A DNA stretch of 64,000 nucleotides, taken from Thelonectria olida. Its lineage: Eukaryota > Ascomycota > Sordariomycetes > Hypocreales > Nectriaceae. The notes below the pieces were generated by a model. That model did no database searches, was not told where the DNA came from, and saw nothing but the letters and a program-made list of their open reading frames with translations. The translations under genes were made by a program, and so were the position numbers. The DNA is taken from NCBI GenBank assembly GCA_020736575.1, contig JAGPYM010000007.1:1981474-2045473 (forward strand), written 5' to 3'. Below are positions 22,073-33,029 of this stretch, piece after piece. How positions within the stretch are numbered: the stretch's first letter is position 1; every line of letters starts with the position of its first letter.

Positions 22073-22847
22073 ATGGCATCATCACGTCCATACAACAACA
22101 AACTCGGGGTTGTGACCGGCGGATCACGCGGTAAGAAGTGCCTACAGGCACTCAAACTCCGAGATCGTCCATTGCTAATGCATACCTGCAGGCATTGGCG
22201 CTGCCGTTGCGCATCGACTTGCAGCCAAAGGATGCAACCTATTACTGGCGTACTCATCAGATCCATCGACAGTCCCGACCGAGCATCTATGCAAACAGCT
22301 TTCGTTAGAACACGACATCCACTGCAGATGTATACAGGCCGACCTTCAAGCTCCTGATGAGGCCTCTCGGAGAATCCTGCAAGCTGCCAGGGAGTTGTTC
22401 GAGTCATATGACAAGGACGGAATTTTCCAAATCGACATCTTGATCAATAATGCAGGCGTCTCATCAAATCAGCATCTAATCGATGAAAATCAGGGTTCCA
22501 TTGACCGTGTCGAATTCGACCGAGTCTATACTGTGAATGTCCTGGCTCCCCCACTGCTCACTCAAAACCTGGTGCCGCACTTCCCGACAGACCGATCGGG
22601 TCGCATCGTCAATGTTTCCAGTGTATCTTCTTCGATCGGCTACCAAGTCCAGTCCGTTTATGCAGGCAGTAAGGCTGCTATTGAGGCAATGACTCGAGTC
22701 TGGAGCCGAGAGCTCTCCCAACGCGCCACCGTCAACGCCGTCAACGCCGGCCCGGCTTGGGAAGATATCTTCACCCGGATGGTCAGCTCCGCCTGCGCTT
22801 CTCCGGCGTTCCGATTGATTGCGTTGTTTGCCTCAAAACCGGCCTGA
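22073..22847 (+). CDS. Short-chain dehydrogenase/reductase, C-terminally shortened, 2 exons
   Basis: Exons 22073-22130 and 22192-22847 give 237 residues. Splicing (GTAAGA donor, CTGCAG acceptor) assembles the Rossmann motif TGGSRGIG. LINNAGVSSNQ, the catalytic Ser in NVSSVSSSIG, and Tyr/Lys in YAGSKAA follow, so the classical SDR catalytic set is present. The usual NPGP after the active site reads NAGP. The protein then diverges and stops about 40-50 residues short of the family length, lacking the final substrate loop, beta strand and (T/S)G..... end. The stop lies only 75 bp before the next gene's ATG. It may be a recently disabled 3-oxoacyl-ACP-reductase-type enzyme. Confidence 0.75.
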
Positions 22848-22849
22848 AG

Positions 22850-22857
22850 TATATAAA
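22850..22857 (+). promoter_or_regulatory. TATA box of the aldo-keto reductase remnant
   Basis: TATATAAA starts 3 bp after the SDR stop codon and 66 bp before the next gene's ATG. A core promoter abutting a shortened coding sequence suggests that a deletion joined the two. Confidence 0.5.
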
Positions 22858-22922
22858 TGGCGCTCTTCTCTGACTGCAGTCATTTCATGCTCCATCAGAA
22901 TCGTCTTAGCACAAGACGAGCA

Positions 22923-23538
22923 ATGTCTCAGACGTCAGAAACACGCAATCTCCTTTTCTACAAGGGGAAGTCTGTCCTACTCAACACTGGACAACGCATG
23001 CCCGCCGCCGGTTTAGGAACATTCCAAGATCCCGATGAACAAGAACAATCAGGCTACATTGCGTTACAGTGCGGATACAGGCATATCGATACAGCTCGCA
23101 AGTATGTCTTTAACCTATCAGTTTGCTGACACTCTTTGTCAATGCTGACCAACCTGGCATGCAGCTACGGAACGGAGAAGCAGGTCGGCAATGGCATCGG
23201 GCGCAGCGGCGTCCCACGTGACCAGATCTTTCTGACCACAAAGTTGTGGTGCAACGCCCATCAACCCGATGACGTCGAGCCTGCCCTTAACGAGTCGTTG
23301 CGGGATCTCGGTACGGAGTATGTCGATCTGTACTTGATGCATTACACATGTTCCTTCAAACGCGGGTCCAGTCTGCTCCCGTTTGGCCCGGACGGGGGAT
23401 TTGCTCACGGAGCCGACGCCTTTTACAGAGACATGGAAGGCAATGGACTGGCTTCTTACTACCGGAAAAACACGAGCGATTGGAGGGTCTAATTTCTGCA
23501 AGACTGAGCTTGAAGAGCTCCTCAAAGAGGCTACCATT
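22923..23538 (+). pseudogene. Aldo/keto reductase, frameshifted and 3'-truncated
   Basis: Exon 1 (22923-23101) and the next exon from 23165 encode an NADPH-dependent aldo/keto reductase: GYRHIDTARNYGTEKQVG (catalytic Asp and Tyr), IFLTTKLWCNAHQPDD (Lys) and YVDLYLMHY (His). Up to about residue 135 the frame is intact. Then the family sequence continues in another frame (TEPTPFTETWKAMDWLLTTG, RAIGGSNFCKTELEELLKEA). The shift lies at or near a run of five G at 23394-23398, consistent with a one-base gain. The coding sequence ends at an apparent intron donor (GTGAGT at 23539). Past it, only AT-rich DNA follows and the last ~150 residues are missing. Both lesions make it non-functional unless the G run is a sequencing error. 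Confidence 0.82.
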
Positions 23539-23559
23539 GTGAGTCGATCTGCATCTCGT

Positions 23560-24863
23560 AGTGTGCCCAAAATTAAAAGCCTCTTATAAAACTCTATTTT
23601 CTTTTTTATATAAATTCCTATATAAATAATAATAGCTAGCTATATATAAATCTTTAATATTAAGATTGGCTTTTAATAGCTAATTTGGGCATATTTAAAT
23701 ATGTTATTAGGCAAAGGGACTATAATAGAAGTGTTAGAATATTCAGCCCAGCAGCTAACTAGCCACTTGGGTAGAAATAGCAGAAAAGTTATAACGGGTT
23801 GTTAGAAGAGGTTCAATATGAGGGTTCTATTAGGGAAGTAGAAAGGTTGAAAATCGTAGCCCCGCTGCCGACTAGGAAGGAAATCCGGCCTGCACGTGCT
23901 ATCAGCTGCCTGCTCCCGCCGGCTGCCTTCAAGACGGGTGTAAAGGCCCTCATTAAAGCTATTCACAGCCGTACTCATTGCGAAGGCGGCTGCAGCATGT
24001 GGTATGGTGAGCTTGTGTCGCAAAATTGGGTGTAAACACACCGTAATTCTCGACGTGTGTGTATGTGTATCTCTGATGTCACCACCGGCCGGCAGGGGTC
24101 ATGTGGGGCAGGGTACATCCATCTGCCTCCCGACTGCCAAAGAGAAATGTCAACAGCGATGGCTTTCGGTATGTACCAGACTATGGCGGGCAGGTCTATT
24201 AGCAGGAAATGGACACATGCTGGTGAGAGGCAACTACAGGCGTCCAGTCGCACAGGACCAGACGGTAGTAGATGTCTTCAAGACACGGAACTCCAGCTTC
24301 TCTATATCCCTTAGACTTGTCCCTCACACACGACGCATTGAATAAGGAGAGAATGGAGACGAGAAACCAAATGAATAAAGATTAATCCAAACTTCGCACC
24401 GTTTCTCTGGATGAGGAAACCCAGGAGGGAAGCCATCTTTAAAGCTGTGGAGCTAGCCAACGCAATGCCAATAGAGGCTTCAATGCAGCTCCATTCCATA
24501 ACAGCTCCTAGATTGTACATCCAACCCCCTGAACGACATTTGACAACTACCAGACTGCTTAGTATTATTGCGCACGGCCAAAGGCAGTCTACTATAAATA
24601 GCACTAGAGATCAAGTTCTTGCCCTCCCCCCCGGCCCGGCGGGGAAAGGTCCTGAAAAAGGGAACCCTGTCGGCATGTCCGGGGGCTATCGTGCGCCTTT
24701 GATATTGGACCGGCATGTGGAAAACCTGCATGGACAGAACAATGGGTGGATAAAACGTCGCGACAGGAAAAAATAAGAGAAGTATAGTATGTCATATTGC
24801 GGCGAAACAACACTTGTAAGAGCTCTTGCGTAACAGTGATGCAATGCTCTCATTAGCCAGCCA
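23560..24863. other. AT-rich island and unassigned sequence
   Basis: 23580-23720 is strongly AT-rich, like the RIP-damaged islands elsewhere, and abuts the truncated reductase. 23800-24860 returns to normal composition, including a GC-rich patch near 24625-24650. No gene, RNA or element could be identified. Confidence 0.45.
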
Positions 24864-25781
24864 TTACTCTTTGGTCAACCGCCCGTTCAAGAGATATTGT
24901 CCAATCATGGCAATCCCGCCATTCTCTCCTCTGTCCTTCACCACCCCATCCATCGCCTTCGTCAAGTTCTTCAGAAACCCATCGTCCATCCCATCATCAC
25001 GACAAGCCTCCAGAATATTCTTCAAAGCCTTTGCTTGCATTCCAATCGGATTCCCCAGGTTATCATCCCACGACTGGTCATCCCAAGACCGAGCAATAAG
25101 TCCAGTATACGGCATCAATGCGCCCAAGAACGGGTTCAGACTCCCTGACACGACAGGTTCAAGCTTCTCGTCGGCTGTGGTATGTCCCTTTTTGAGGAGT
25201 GCCATGGCGACGAACATTCCGCTAAACATGCCATACATGGATGACAGAGCAGCAAGGTCGTATCGAGCAGCAGCATCTATGCCTGTGCCGAGATATTCAG
25301 GCCTTCCGAGGGGTTCAAGGAGTGAGGCGATGGGCTTGAATGCTTCGGGGGTTTCTCCACTGACGACGAAAAATGACTGAGACCCACCGATCATTTGAGG
25401 CGTTACCATGACCGCTCCGTCGAAGTAGTGTTTAGCGGAGTGGGAGGCAACCCAGTCTGCCATCTCCCGTGCTTGTTTCGGGGTACCGTTGGTCAGGTTG
25501 ACAATAGACTTTCCCTCGAGAGCAGAAGCCGGAATGTCAGCCAGTGCAGTGTTGATGCTGGAGTAGTCGAGGAGACAGATAACAATGGTGTTGTTCCTAG
25601 AGATGGCACTCCGGACATCCTCTTCGAGGATAGCTCCGGCCTTAACAGCGTCTCTGACCTGAGGCCGAGCTGTCGTGCGGTTCCAGATCGTCACTTTGTT
25701 AGAAGCCTTCAGAAGAGCTTGTACGAGGGCGGAACCCATGTTTCCCAGGCCGAGAAATGTGAGAGATTGTGGAGTAGCCAT
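24864..25781 (-). CDS. Imine reductase / reductive aminase-like NAD(P)-dependent oxidoreductase
   Basis: A single exon of 305 residues. The N-terminal Rossmann motif is LTFLGLGNMGSALVQ (residues 7-21) followed by IWNRTTARP, which favours NADPH. IVNLTNGTPKQARE follows and the all-alpha C-terminal half has ARYDLAALSSMYGMFSG. The layout is that of the beta-hydroxyacid-dehydrogenase/6PGDH superfamily and specifically the imine-reductase branch. By recollection of fungal reductive aminases, their key Asn, Asp, Tyr and Gln correspond to N98, D175, Y183 and Q249 here, while their Trp corresponds to F218. Such enzymes reduce imines, or couple ketones with amines, in the cytosol; the natural substrate is unknown. 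ATG 25781 is the first true ATG in frame. Confidence 0.85.
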   Translation of the reverse strand: MATPQSLTFLGLGNMGSALVQALLKASNKVTIWNRTTARPQVRDAVKAGAILEEDVRSAISRNNTIVICLLDYSSINTALADIPASALEGKSIVNLTNGTPKQAREMADWVASHSAKHYFDGAVMVTPQMIGGSQSFFVVSGETPEAFKPIASLLEPLGRPEYLGTGIDAAARYDLAALSSMYGMFSGMFVAMALLKKGHTTADEKLEPVVSGSLNPFLGALMPYTGLIARSWDDQSWDDNLGNPIGMQAKALKNILEACRDDGMDDGFLKNLTKAMDGVVKDRGENGGIAMIGQYLLNGRLTKE

Positions 25782-27155
25782 TCTGAGCGTTGTAAGTGTG
25801 ATAAGCAATGAGTGCTGAGTTTGTCGTTGGTGTTCCAGGTGTTTGTTGATTCAAGTCTGCTACGGAATCTTGCCGGCTCTTTATACTACAGCCAAAGCAA
25901 TAGATATCTTCACATTCCAGCCTCATCTCTGTTTGAGCTACGCAATCTGCTGCCTCGCGAGCGGTTCACGATGCTTGAAGCCATCGAGTCGGGCTGTCAT
26001 CCGTCCGCGAGAGGCATTTTCTTAAGGTCGCCTTCCGACGTCTAAATGAGTTGTGAGTCACGCCGATGCAAGCTGACATGGATCAATTAAATATTTTGGC
26101 TTGGCTCGGATGAATTCGAGATCGTTCGGAGGACGTTGAGGATTAGAAATCAAGACCCGTAAGTGGAGGTGGTTCAATTAATCAGCACCCACACCGAAAT
26201 GTCAGGTAAGCTTAAATTCCCGGTCGATCAAGCCTGAATAGGAAAGGGCAGCAGCTGCTCTACATCCAAGATGAGAGTAAATTAGGTGTCACACTATTCG
26301 CATTAGTTGCGACTGTTTAAAGTACTTCGTTACTAAACGCAGAATGATGTCAGCCCTGGAAACATTACTCCGCATGCAAAGCTCCTCGATGCAATTATAG
26401 TTCCAACTCTTTTATATGGCTAGTGCAGGGTTCCCTTGGGAGTTAGTAATAGCTGCACCGGATAAATAAACTTCCGGCCCGGATCCCTTAGCTTAAGAAC
26501 AAACCTATAGGAGGGAAGTGTTATATTACAGCCTAGATTATTATATAGGGCTTAAAAGAGCTATTACATGCTATTATATTTGCAATTAATATAATTATTA
26601 CCTAATCTTTTGCCTTATAGTATAGAAATTTAATATAACTATTACATAAATAGCTAATTAAATATATAATAATAGTAATAAGTTTTAAATAAAAAATTTA
26701 CTTAACTTTTATAATTATTTTAAGTATTAAGCTATTAAAGTTAATATTAAATATATTTTTTTAAATTAGAATTATATTAAATTTATTTTAATATAAGTAA
26801 AATTTAAAAAAAGTTAGGCTAAGCTTTATTAAAAGCTTCTAGCTAATTTTAAAAACGCTATATTTTTTATATATTTAACTAACTAATTTATAATATTTAA
26901 AGTTTATTAAAAGTAATAAAGAGAAGAAAAAAGGAGGGGGGAGCTAAAAAGGCCTAAAAGACTTTTAAGAATATAAACTTTTACTAATATTATATTAAAC
27001 AAACCCGGGCCTAAACTTACACACCCCTACAATATATCTCGGCCTTTACTAACAAGCTAATCAATCTGTATTTGTATAAGCCTTATCAATTAGTACTTAT
27101 TATTAAGAAGGCTGGTTGTGTTAGTCTAAACTACTCCCTTAACAGCTTCCTAACC
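25782..27155. other. Intergenic with RIP-like AT-rich island
   Basis: 25782-26460 has normal composition with no recognised gene. 26510-27020 is extremely AT-rich with many TAA/TTA words and no open frame, typical of an old RIP-damaged repeat too degraded to identify. 27000-27155 is the 3' flank of the oxidase gene. Confidence 0.55.
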
Positions 27156-28816
27156 CTATGCAACCGGTCCAAAGAAGCTAAACTTTCCCTCAACATCATA
27201 CTTCTTCTTTAAGCCGCGCAACTTCTGTTGCCGCCACGCCTCACTTCCATACCACTGCTTGACATTCTCATTGCCAAAGGCGTAGTTCACATAGACGCCC
27301 ATCTCCTCTTTACCCGAAGCCTTGTGAAGAATGTTGCGAAGACCGACGCCCAAGTCCGCTGCCCTCTTGTCGACATTAGGTCCAGCAGGCTTGTAGGTGA
27401 TGAGTGGTGCGACAAGGAGGTTCGCGTCGCGGAAGGCGAATGCGGTCGACTTGCTGTCAATGTCTCGCACGCCCTGGGTAGAGTAGCTCTCGAACATGAA
27501 AAGTGAGCCGTTGAAGGGAGAGTCGCCGCCAATTTCGGAGGCAAAGAGTTTGTACGCCTTCTCCATAGCTGGCACATTGTACGACTGAAGGTAGAGCGGG
27601 AATCGGGGGTTCACGTGTCCGTCCTTCTGGCAAGGTGGTGAGCTGAGACTAATGCCGGTCCATCCAGCCAGGTCGTTATAGTCTCCGGCGACGGGTTCAA
27701 TAGAGAGAGGTCCAATATCGTGGAAGGGCTTAGTGATGGCGGGATCGACGGTCCTGACTCCTTCTTGGATGATCCAGAAGAGAATGATGGGCTGATACTG
27801 TCAGAAACCGTCATGTTCATTCGTTCTGGGTACTCACGTTGTTGGGATCAGCATCAGGGTTGTTGAGCCAGTATGACCAGTTGATCACACCAACGGGCTG
27901 CTTCTGAAGAAGATGCTCGTTGGCAGCTTGGTAAACCTCCCCAACTTGATCACCGCTAAAGACAAGGGTCTCAATCGCCCAGTCGCGGTGCTCGATGTCG
28001 TAGATCTTGGCAGTGACCGAAGTCACAATGCCAAAGTTGTGGCCAGCTCCCTTCATGGCCCAGAAGAGGTCAGACTTCTGGTCGATCATCTTGAAAGACC
28101 CATCGGCGAGGACGACGTTCATGGTGAGGATCTGATCCGCTATGATTCCATAGTGACCCTGGAGCCAACCATGGCCACCTCCGAGAGCAGGTCCCATGTA
28201 GCTAACGCATTCACAGGTTCCAGTCACTGCAGCTGTAAGCACCACGCATTCAATCGATCGAAGCCGACGTACCTGTCTGTTTTCCAGCAGCCCAGAGGGT
28301 ATCGGTAACCTTCTTGGATACCGTTCCGCCGCCAATCTTGACCGTCTTTCCATCGGGGGAGATCTTCACGTCGTTGAGCTGATTGAGGTAAATCTCGATA
28401 CCGTGGTCCATTCGACCGAGGGTGGTGATCGCTCCGTGGGCGGTGTTGAACGCGAGGAAGGGCACGTCTTTCTTGTTTGCGAACTTGACCTAAGACGATA
28501 CATTAGCGCTTGCGCTGCAACCTGAACAAGGTCTGACACTTACCGTTTCGGCCACATCCTTCTCAGTGCCAGGCACGACAACGATGTTCACCTTTGGGAC
28601 CTCTAGAACCGACCATCGCGTCGACGCCTGGAGGAACTCGTCCGAGCCAGGGAAGAAGATCTTGGCCTCCTTGGACAGCTTCTTACCAAGCTGGTCGACA
28701 CCGCTGATCGGACACTTGCCTGCGAGTTCATCACCGGCAAGGGGGATGGTCGCACCCGCTGAGGTGAGTGACCACGCAACTACGGCCGTGAAGACCTTTA
28801 GCTGAAACCAATACAT
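27156..28816 (-). CDS. Secreted FAD-linked oxidase, berberine-bridge-enzyme type, 4 exons
   Basis: Exons 28816-28544, 28489-28273, 28226-27838 and 27791-27156 give 504 residues; introns of 54, 46 and 46 nt have GTAAGT, GTACGT and GTGAGT donors. A hydrophobic N-terminus (MYWFQLKVFTAVVAWSLTSA) indicates secretion. The FAD-binding PCMH domain shows VPKVNIVVVPGTEKDVAETV, FLAFNTAHG (the His position used for flavin attachment) and TCECVSYMGPALGGGHG with the Cys used for a second covalent link. The C-terminal BBE domain ends YVNYAFGNENVKQWYG and WRQQKLRGLKKKYD. Such enzymes oxidise sugars, alkaloids or secondary metabolites with O2. All splice junctions restore family sequence. The substrate is unknown. 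Confidence 0.9.
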
Positions 28817-29847
28817 GGTGATAGAGTGCGCCACGCAGAGGAGCAGATGCACGGAGATGCGGTCGGGAACCTCGGAGAGCTGCTGTCAGCAAATGTGTCA
28901 CATTAGGGGGAAAGTCTAATCCATAAAGAGGGCGGAACGTGTATTTATTTTGTTGCGTCTTCTGTAAGGAGTGTTGCATGAGGGATTTGCTTGCTTTTGT
29001 CTGACCGAAGTGGTAATAAACCCATCCTTGGCCCTGTCACCCAAAGCCACACCGTCGACCGTCGTTGAAGGAGCATTTAAACTCGAAACCCCTGTAGCCT
29101 ATCCCTGGCAGATAAAACCGTGCGTCTAGCGTACAAATCTGCTTAGCCCTTTTAGGGAGGCCCTCAAGATTTGCCCCAGAAAAGACGTAGTGCTAAAGAT
29201 CTAGGTCCGGTTGACGCGGCAAAGGGGGCCGCAATGTTACATCACGGGAACTGTTCCAATTGGGTCGGTGGTTTGGACTTGGAACCTTTCAAACCGCCAA
29301 GAGGCCAGGGCAAGAGCTGTGGTGCTCGCATGTTCCTCGCGGGAGCATCTGAGCGAGCCGGATCGACAGCGAGATTGATGTTCCGCCTGGAGATCAATTG
29401 TGGGCAAAAGTCATCAATTGAAGCGGTTAAGAGGCAATTGACGCCAGTTACGAAGAATGTGTATGACATATAACGCGGAATACAGATTAGGTCTCGTTCC
29501 GCTCCTCATTTCCTCCGTATCCATGTGGCTGCGCATGAAACTTCAGCCGGTACCAACCACCAAAGAATCCCTGCCCAACCGTGACTAGAACAGCATGCAC
29601 CCAAATATTAGTCTGTGTTCAACCAAGGAACCCTCAGCAGCTTACCCAGGGGTGCAGGTCACCTTGCAGACAACTCGAGCTTTGCATGTGAGAGACTTTC
29701 TCGTCGCAAATTTTGCATGTCGATACAAATGGGGCGCTGATCCGGGGATTGAGGGCTCGTGGCCTGATCTTGTTCTTGGTTTCTTTTGTTTGGAACCTGT
29801 TTCCACTTTTCGGAAGAGCTGTGGCCATTCGCATACATTCATTGACC
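28817..29847. other. Divergent promoter region
   Basis: About 1.03 kb between divergently transcribed oxidase and receptor genes. Short overlapping frames show no homology. It can drive both genes. Confidence 0.5.
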
Positions 29848-31299
29848 ATGGCAGAGATGCCTGCTGCAGTTGTCGAGGCCTTTCGACAGGCCGCCATTGA
29901 GTCTTGGACTCTCTATGCGATCGGCGTTGCCTCGACATTTCTCCGGTTTTATGCGCGAATGAGGGTCGGAGGTTTCCGAAGTCTTCAGACTGAAGACTAT
30001 CTCATGGTTGTCGCTATTGTGTGTTCTACCAGGCATAGCCAGTATCTTGGAAGTTGCTAATCCACCACATCAGGCCTTCTACACCATCCAAACGAGTCTG
30101 GCCTATAGCATTGGAAACGTTGCCCAGGGTTTGGCGAACAATGGCATGACCGATGCGCAACGATCTGCACTATCCCCTGGCGATCAAGAATACAAGTTCA
30201 GGTATGTCGCGTTCGCGTACTGAATGGGTTGGGGCAATGACTGAGTACTCAATCTAGAGTGATTGGCTCCAAAATCCAAGTAGCTGGCTGGACCATCTAC
30301 TCGGCTCTGATCTGGACCCTCAAGTTATCGATGCTGTTCTTCTACACTCGCCTTACGGTACTGTCTCTCCGATGGGTTGTCAATCAATCGCTAACTGTGC
30401 ACAATAGGACGGTCTTGGTCAACGATATCGCATTCGAATTTGGATCGGCTTCTTTCTGGTTATCGGAACCTTTTTCGCCGCCATGATTGTAATTTTTGCG
30501 GGTTGTCGACCATTTCAAAACTACTGGCAAATCAGCCCAGATCCTGGCAGTGAGTCTTGCCTTGGCCCTCGTTTGCTTCAACTAACTGACAATTCCAGAT
30601 ACCTGTCAAGCAGCCATCTCCAAGCCCATCATTTGGGTGTCGTTCGCCTCGAATGTGTCGACCGATATATATCTCATCGCGATTCCCCTTCCCATGTTGT
30701 GGCAATCCAGCTTGAAGATGTTAAAGAAGATCGCTTCGACCATCGTTCTCGGAGCAGGTATCTTTGTCCTCGTCTGCGCTATCCTGAAGAGTGTCTTCGT
30801 CCTAGTGGTAAGCCTGGTGTCTCCTCCGTGAAATGGACTCTCTGACTCTTTCCAGGATCCCGTCAATGGTGCGGCACTGGCCGGCGCTTGGGGTACTCGA
30901 GAAACCTTCGTCGCCGTGTTAACGACCAACCTCCCTCTGCTATTCCCACTCATACGGATATGGCTCACTCCTCTGTTCGGAAGTGTACTGCGCTCTTCGA
31001 AAAAGTCGTACCAAACGCCATCGGGCTTCCGGACGATCGGGGGAGGCGGCGGTCGAAGCAAAAGCCGCAGCCGTCGCGGACCACCGACCGCGAATCCCAT
31101 TTCCGCGAATCTCTCCTTCAACGATAGCGAAGATCGAATCGTCAACGATTCTCATCACATGAAGGTCTTCTCAGCACAAGATGACCCATCAAATGGAATC
31201 GTGATCTCAAATGTGGTTGAGATTACACATGAGACTATGCATGACGATAAGAAAAGTCAGAGTAGCGATCGTAAGCACGATGCACGGGAAATGTGGTAA
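29848..31299 (+). CDS. PTH11-like integral membrane protein (fungal rhodopsin domain), 6 exons
   Basis: Exons 29848-30018, 30074-30201, 30258-30357, 30408-30549, 30599-30807 and 30856-31299 give 397 residues with all phases consistent. The product has about seven hydrophobic helices. Signatures of the fungal rhodopsin/PTH11 domain are FLRFYARMRVGG and the DYLMVVAIAFYTIQ junction, then LIWTLKLSMLFFYTRLT, IFAGCRPFQNYWQ with its conserved Cys, DIYLIAIPLPMLWQ, and AWGTRETFVAVLTTNLPLLF. A long hydrophilic tail of about 110 residues rich in Ser, Arg and Asp follows. No CFEM domain is present. Such plasma-membrane receptors sense surface or host cues. The ligand is not known. Confidence 0.88.
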
Positions 31300-33029
31300 C
31301 TAAAAAGTTATAGTTGGCGTTGGGGATGGATAATGGTACTGATGGGTATTTGTCCGTAGTAGTAGATCTTGATCTGGTGATCTCCCTCGTCCTCGAGGTC
31401 ACAGTACAAGGCAGAACTGTTCTACTAGACCCAGTTCATTTGATGCTCCTGGTGATGTATATGTTTTGACAAAGCCTGGTCAACGTCAGCCCCGAGCCCA
31501 GAAAGTGGAAAGGCTCGCATCACCCGTCATCAGTGAGTCTGGTGAAGAAAGCAGCCTCAATTCCACAGCGGAAGGACTTCCTTGAACGATGTTCCGCTGG
31601 ACCGTGCCTGACTTTCTTGACATTGTGTCTCAATCATCGGCGTTTATCGGCAACACGTAGCCATTGTACCCTTTGTACTAAAGGAGACTAGAGCTGAAGC
31701 AACAAGACAGTGCTAAGTAGCCTCTCTCGACATTTATCAGCCCCGTTGCCATTACTCGATCTATTTGAACCCAAGATTATCCACGAATGAGCTAACGAAC
31801 ACTTGCCTAGGTTGGGGACGAAAAAACTGCAGTCAGTTCAATTCCGGCAGCCGGCAGCCAGTCAAGCGCAAGCAATTTCTGCGACGCTCCTGGGCCACAC
31901 GTAAAAGGGCTTTCTAATTGGCCTGCGCTGTATTAGTATGCAAATAATTAGATACAATTGGTGGATTTTACTATTATAAGAGCTAAAGGCTGGTTCGAAG
32001 GCCAAGGCAAATTGTATTAGCTATTAATTAGTTAATTATATAGCTGCATGCTATAGCCAATTGCCTATAGGGGCGTTTAATTCCGTGCGCGCTTAAAGGC
32101 TAGAGGTTTTCCCCCTATAAATAATATAAAATAGGGCTAGCTATAGAAAATATAGAATATTACAAATAATAATAGAGCTTTTATAATTTAACTTATTTTA
32201 AAAAAAGCAATTATAAAAGCCCCTTTTACTTATTTTTAAATTAATATTATTTATATTTTAATTATATTATATTTTATTTAAATAATATAATATTTAATTT
32301 TTTTATTTTTATTTTTTAATATTATATAATAAAGTATATTATATAATATAATAGTTATTTATTTTATATATAAATTAAAATAAAATATATTATTATTTAT
32401 TTTAAAATAAATTATTTTATTTTACTAATTAATTTAATAATAAAACTTTACTTTTAAAAGTAAAATTTTATTTATTAAAAAGCTAATATTATTTTATTCT
32501 TTTATTTTAAAAGTAAAATTTATATTTAAATATAACTATTACTTTTTTATTAATATCTTTTTTTATTATTTTTATTATTTTATTTATTTTTACTTAAAAA
32601 GTAAAATATATATTAGTAACTAGCTTTAATTTTTAATTTTAAGTATAATTTTAAAAACTAATTTAGCTTTTATAATTACTTAGCTTACTAATTACCTTAT
32701 AATTTTAAATAAAAAAGTATTATAGTTTTATTATATTTTAAAGTTAGTTATATTTAAGTTTTATAATTACTTTATATTATAAAGTATATATATATAAAGC
32801 CACTTATAAACTAACTTTTTTTAAGCTATAATACTACTTTTTTCATATAAAGCTACTATTTCTTTACTTAACTATTACTTTTAAATACAGCCGCGCAATA
32901 TAACTAAATAAATTAAAAATAACTCATATATAGAAAAATTACCCTAACAATTTGGCATAGCAAGAAATAGTAATAAGTAAGCTATTTTATAAAAGAAATC
33001 ATATTAAAAGTGAAGAAAAGATGCAAATT
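31300..33029. other. Receptor 3' flank and 1.1 kb RIP-like AT-rich island
   Basis: 31300-31900 is normal-composition 3' flank without a recognised gene. 31920-33000 is extremely AT-rich, with long runs of A, T, TA and TAA words and essentially no open frames, matching the RIP-damaged blocks of the right half. The source element cannot be identified. Confidence 0.6.

Noticed and set aside
24826..25380. 184-codon plus-strand frame
   Set aside because: Antisense shadow of the imine-reductase-like gene, which has clear motifs on the minus strand.
14000..31300. A secondary-metabolite gene cluster
   Set aside because: Ligase, regulator, SDR, AKR, FAD oxidase and imine-reductase-like genes are present, but no PKS, NRPS, terpene or prenyl core enzyme is seen and several members are broken.
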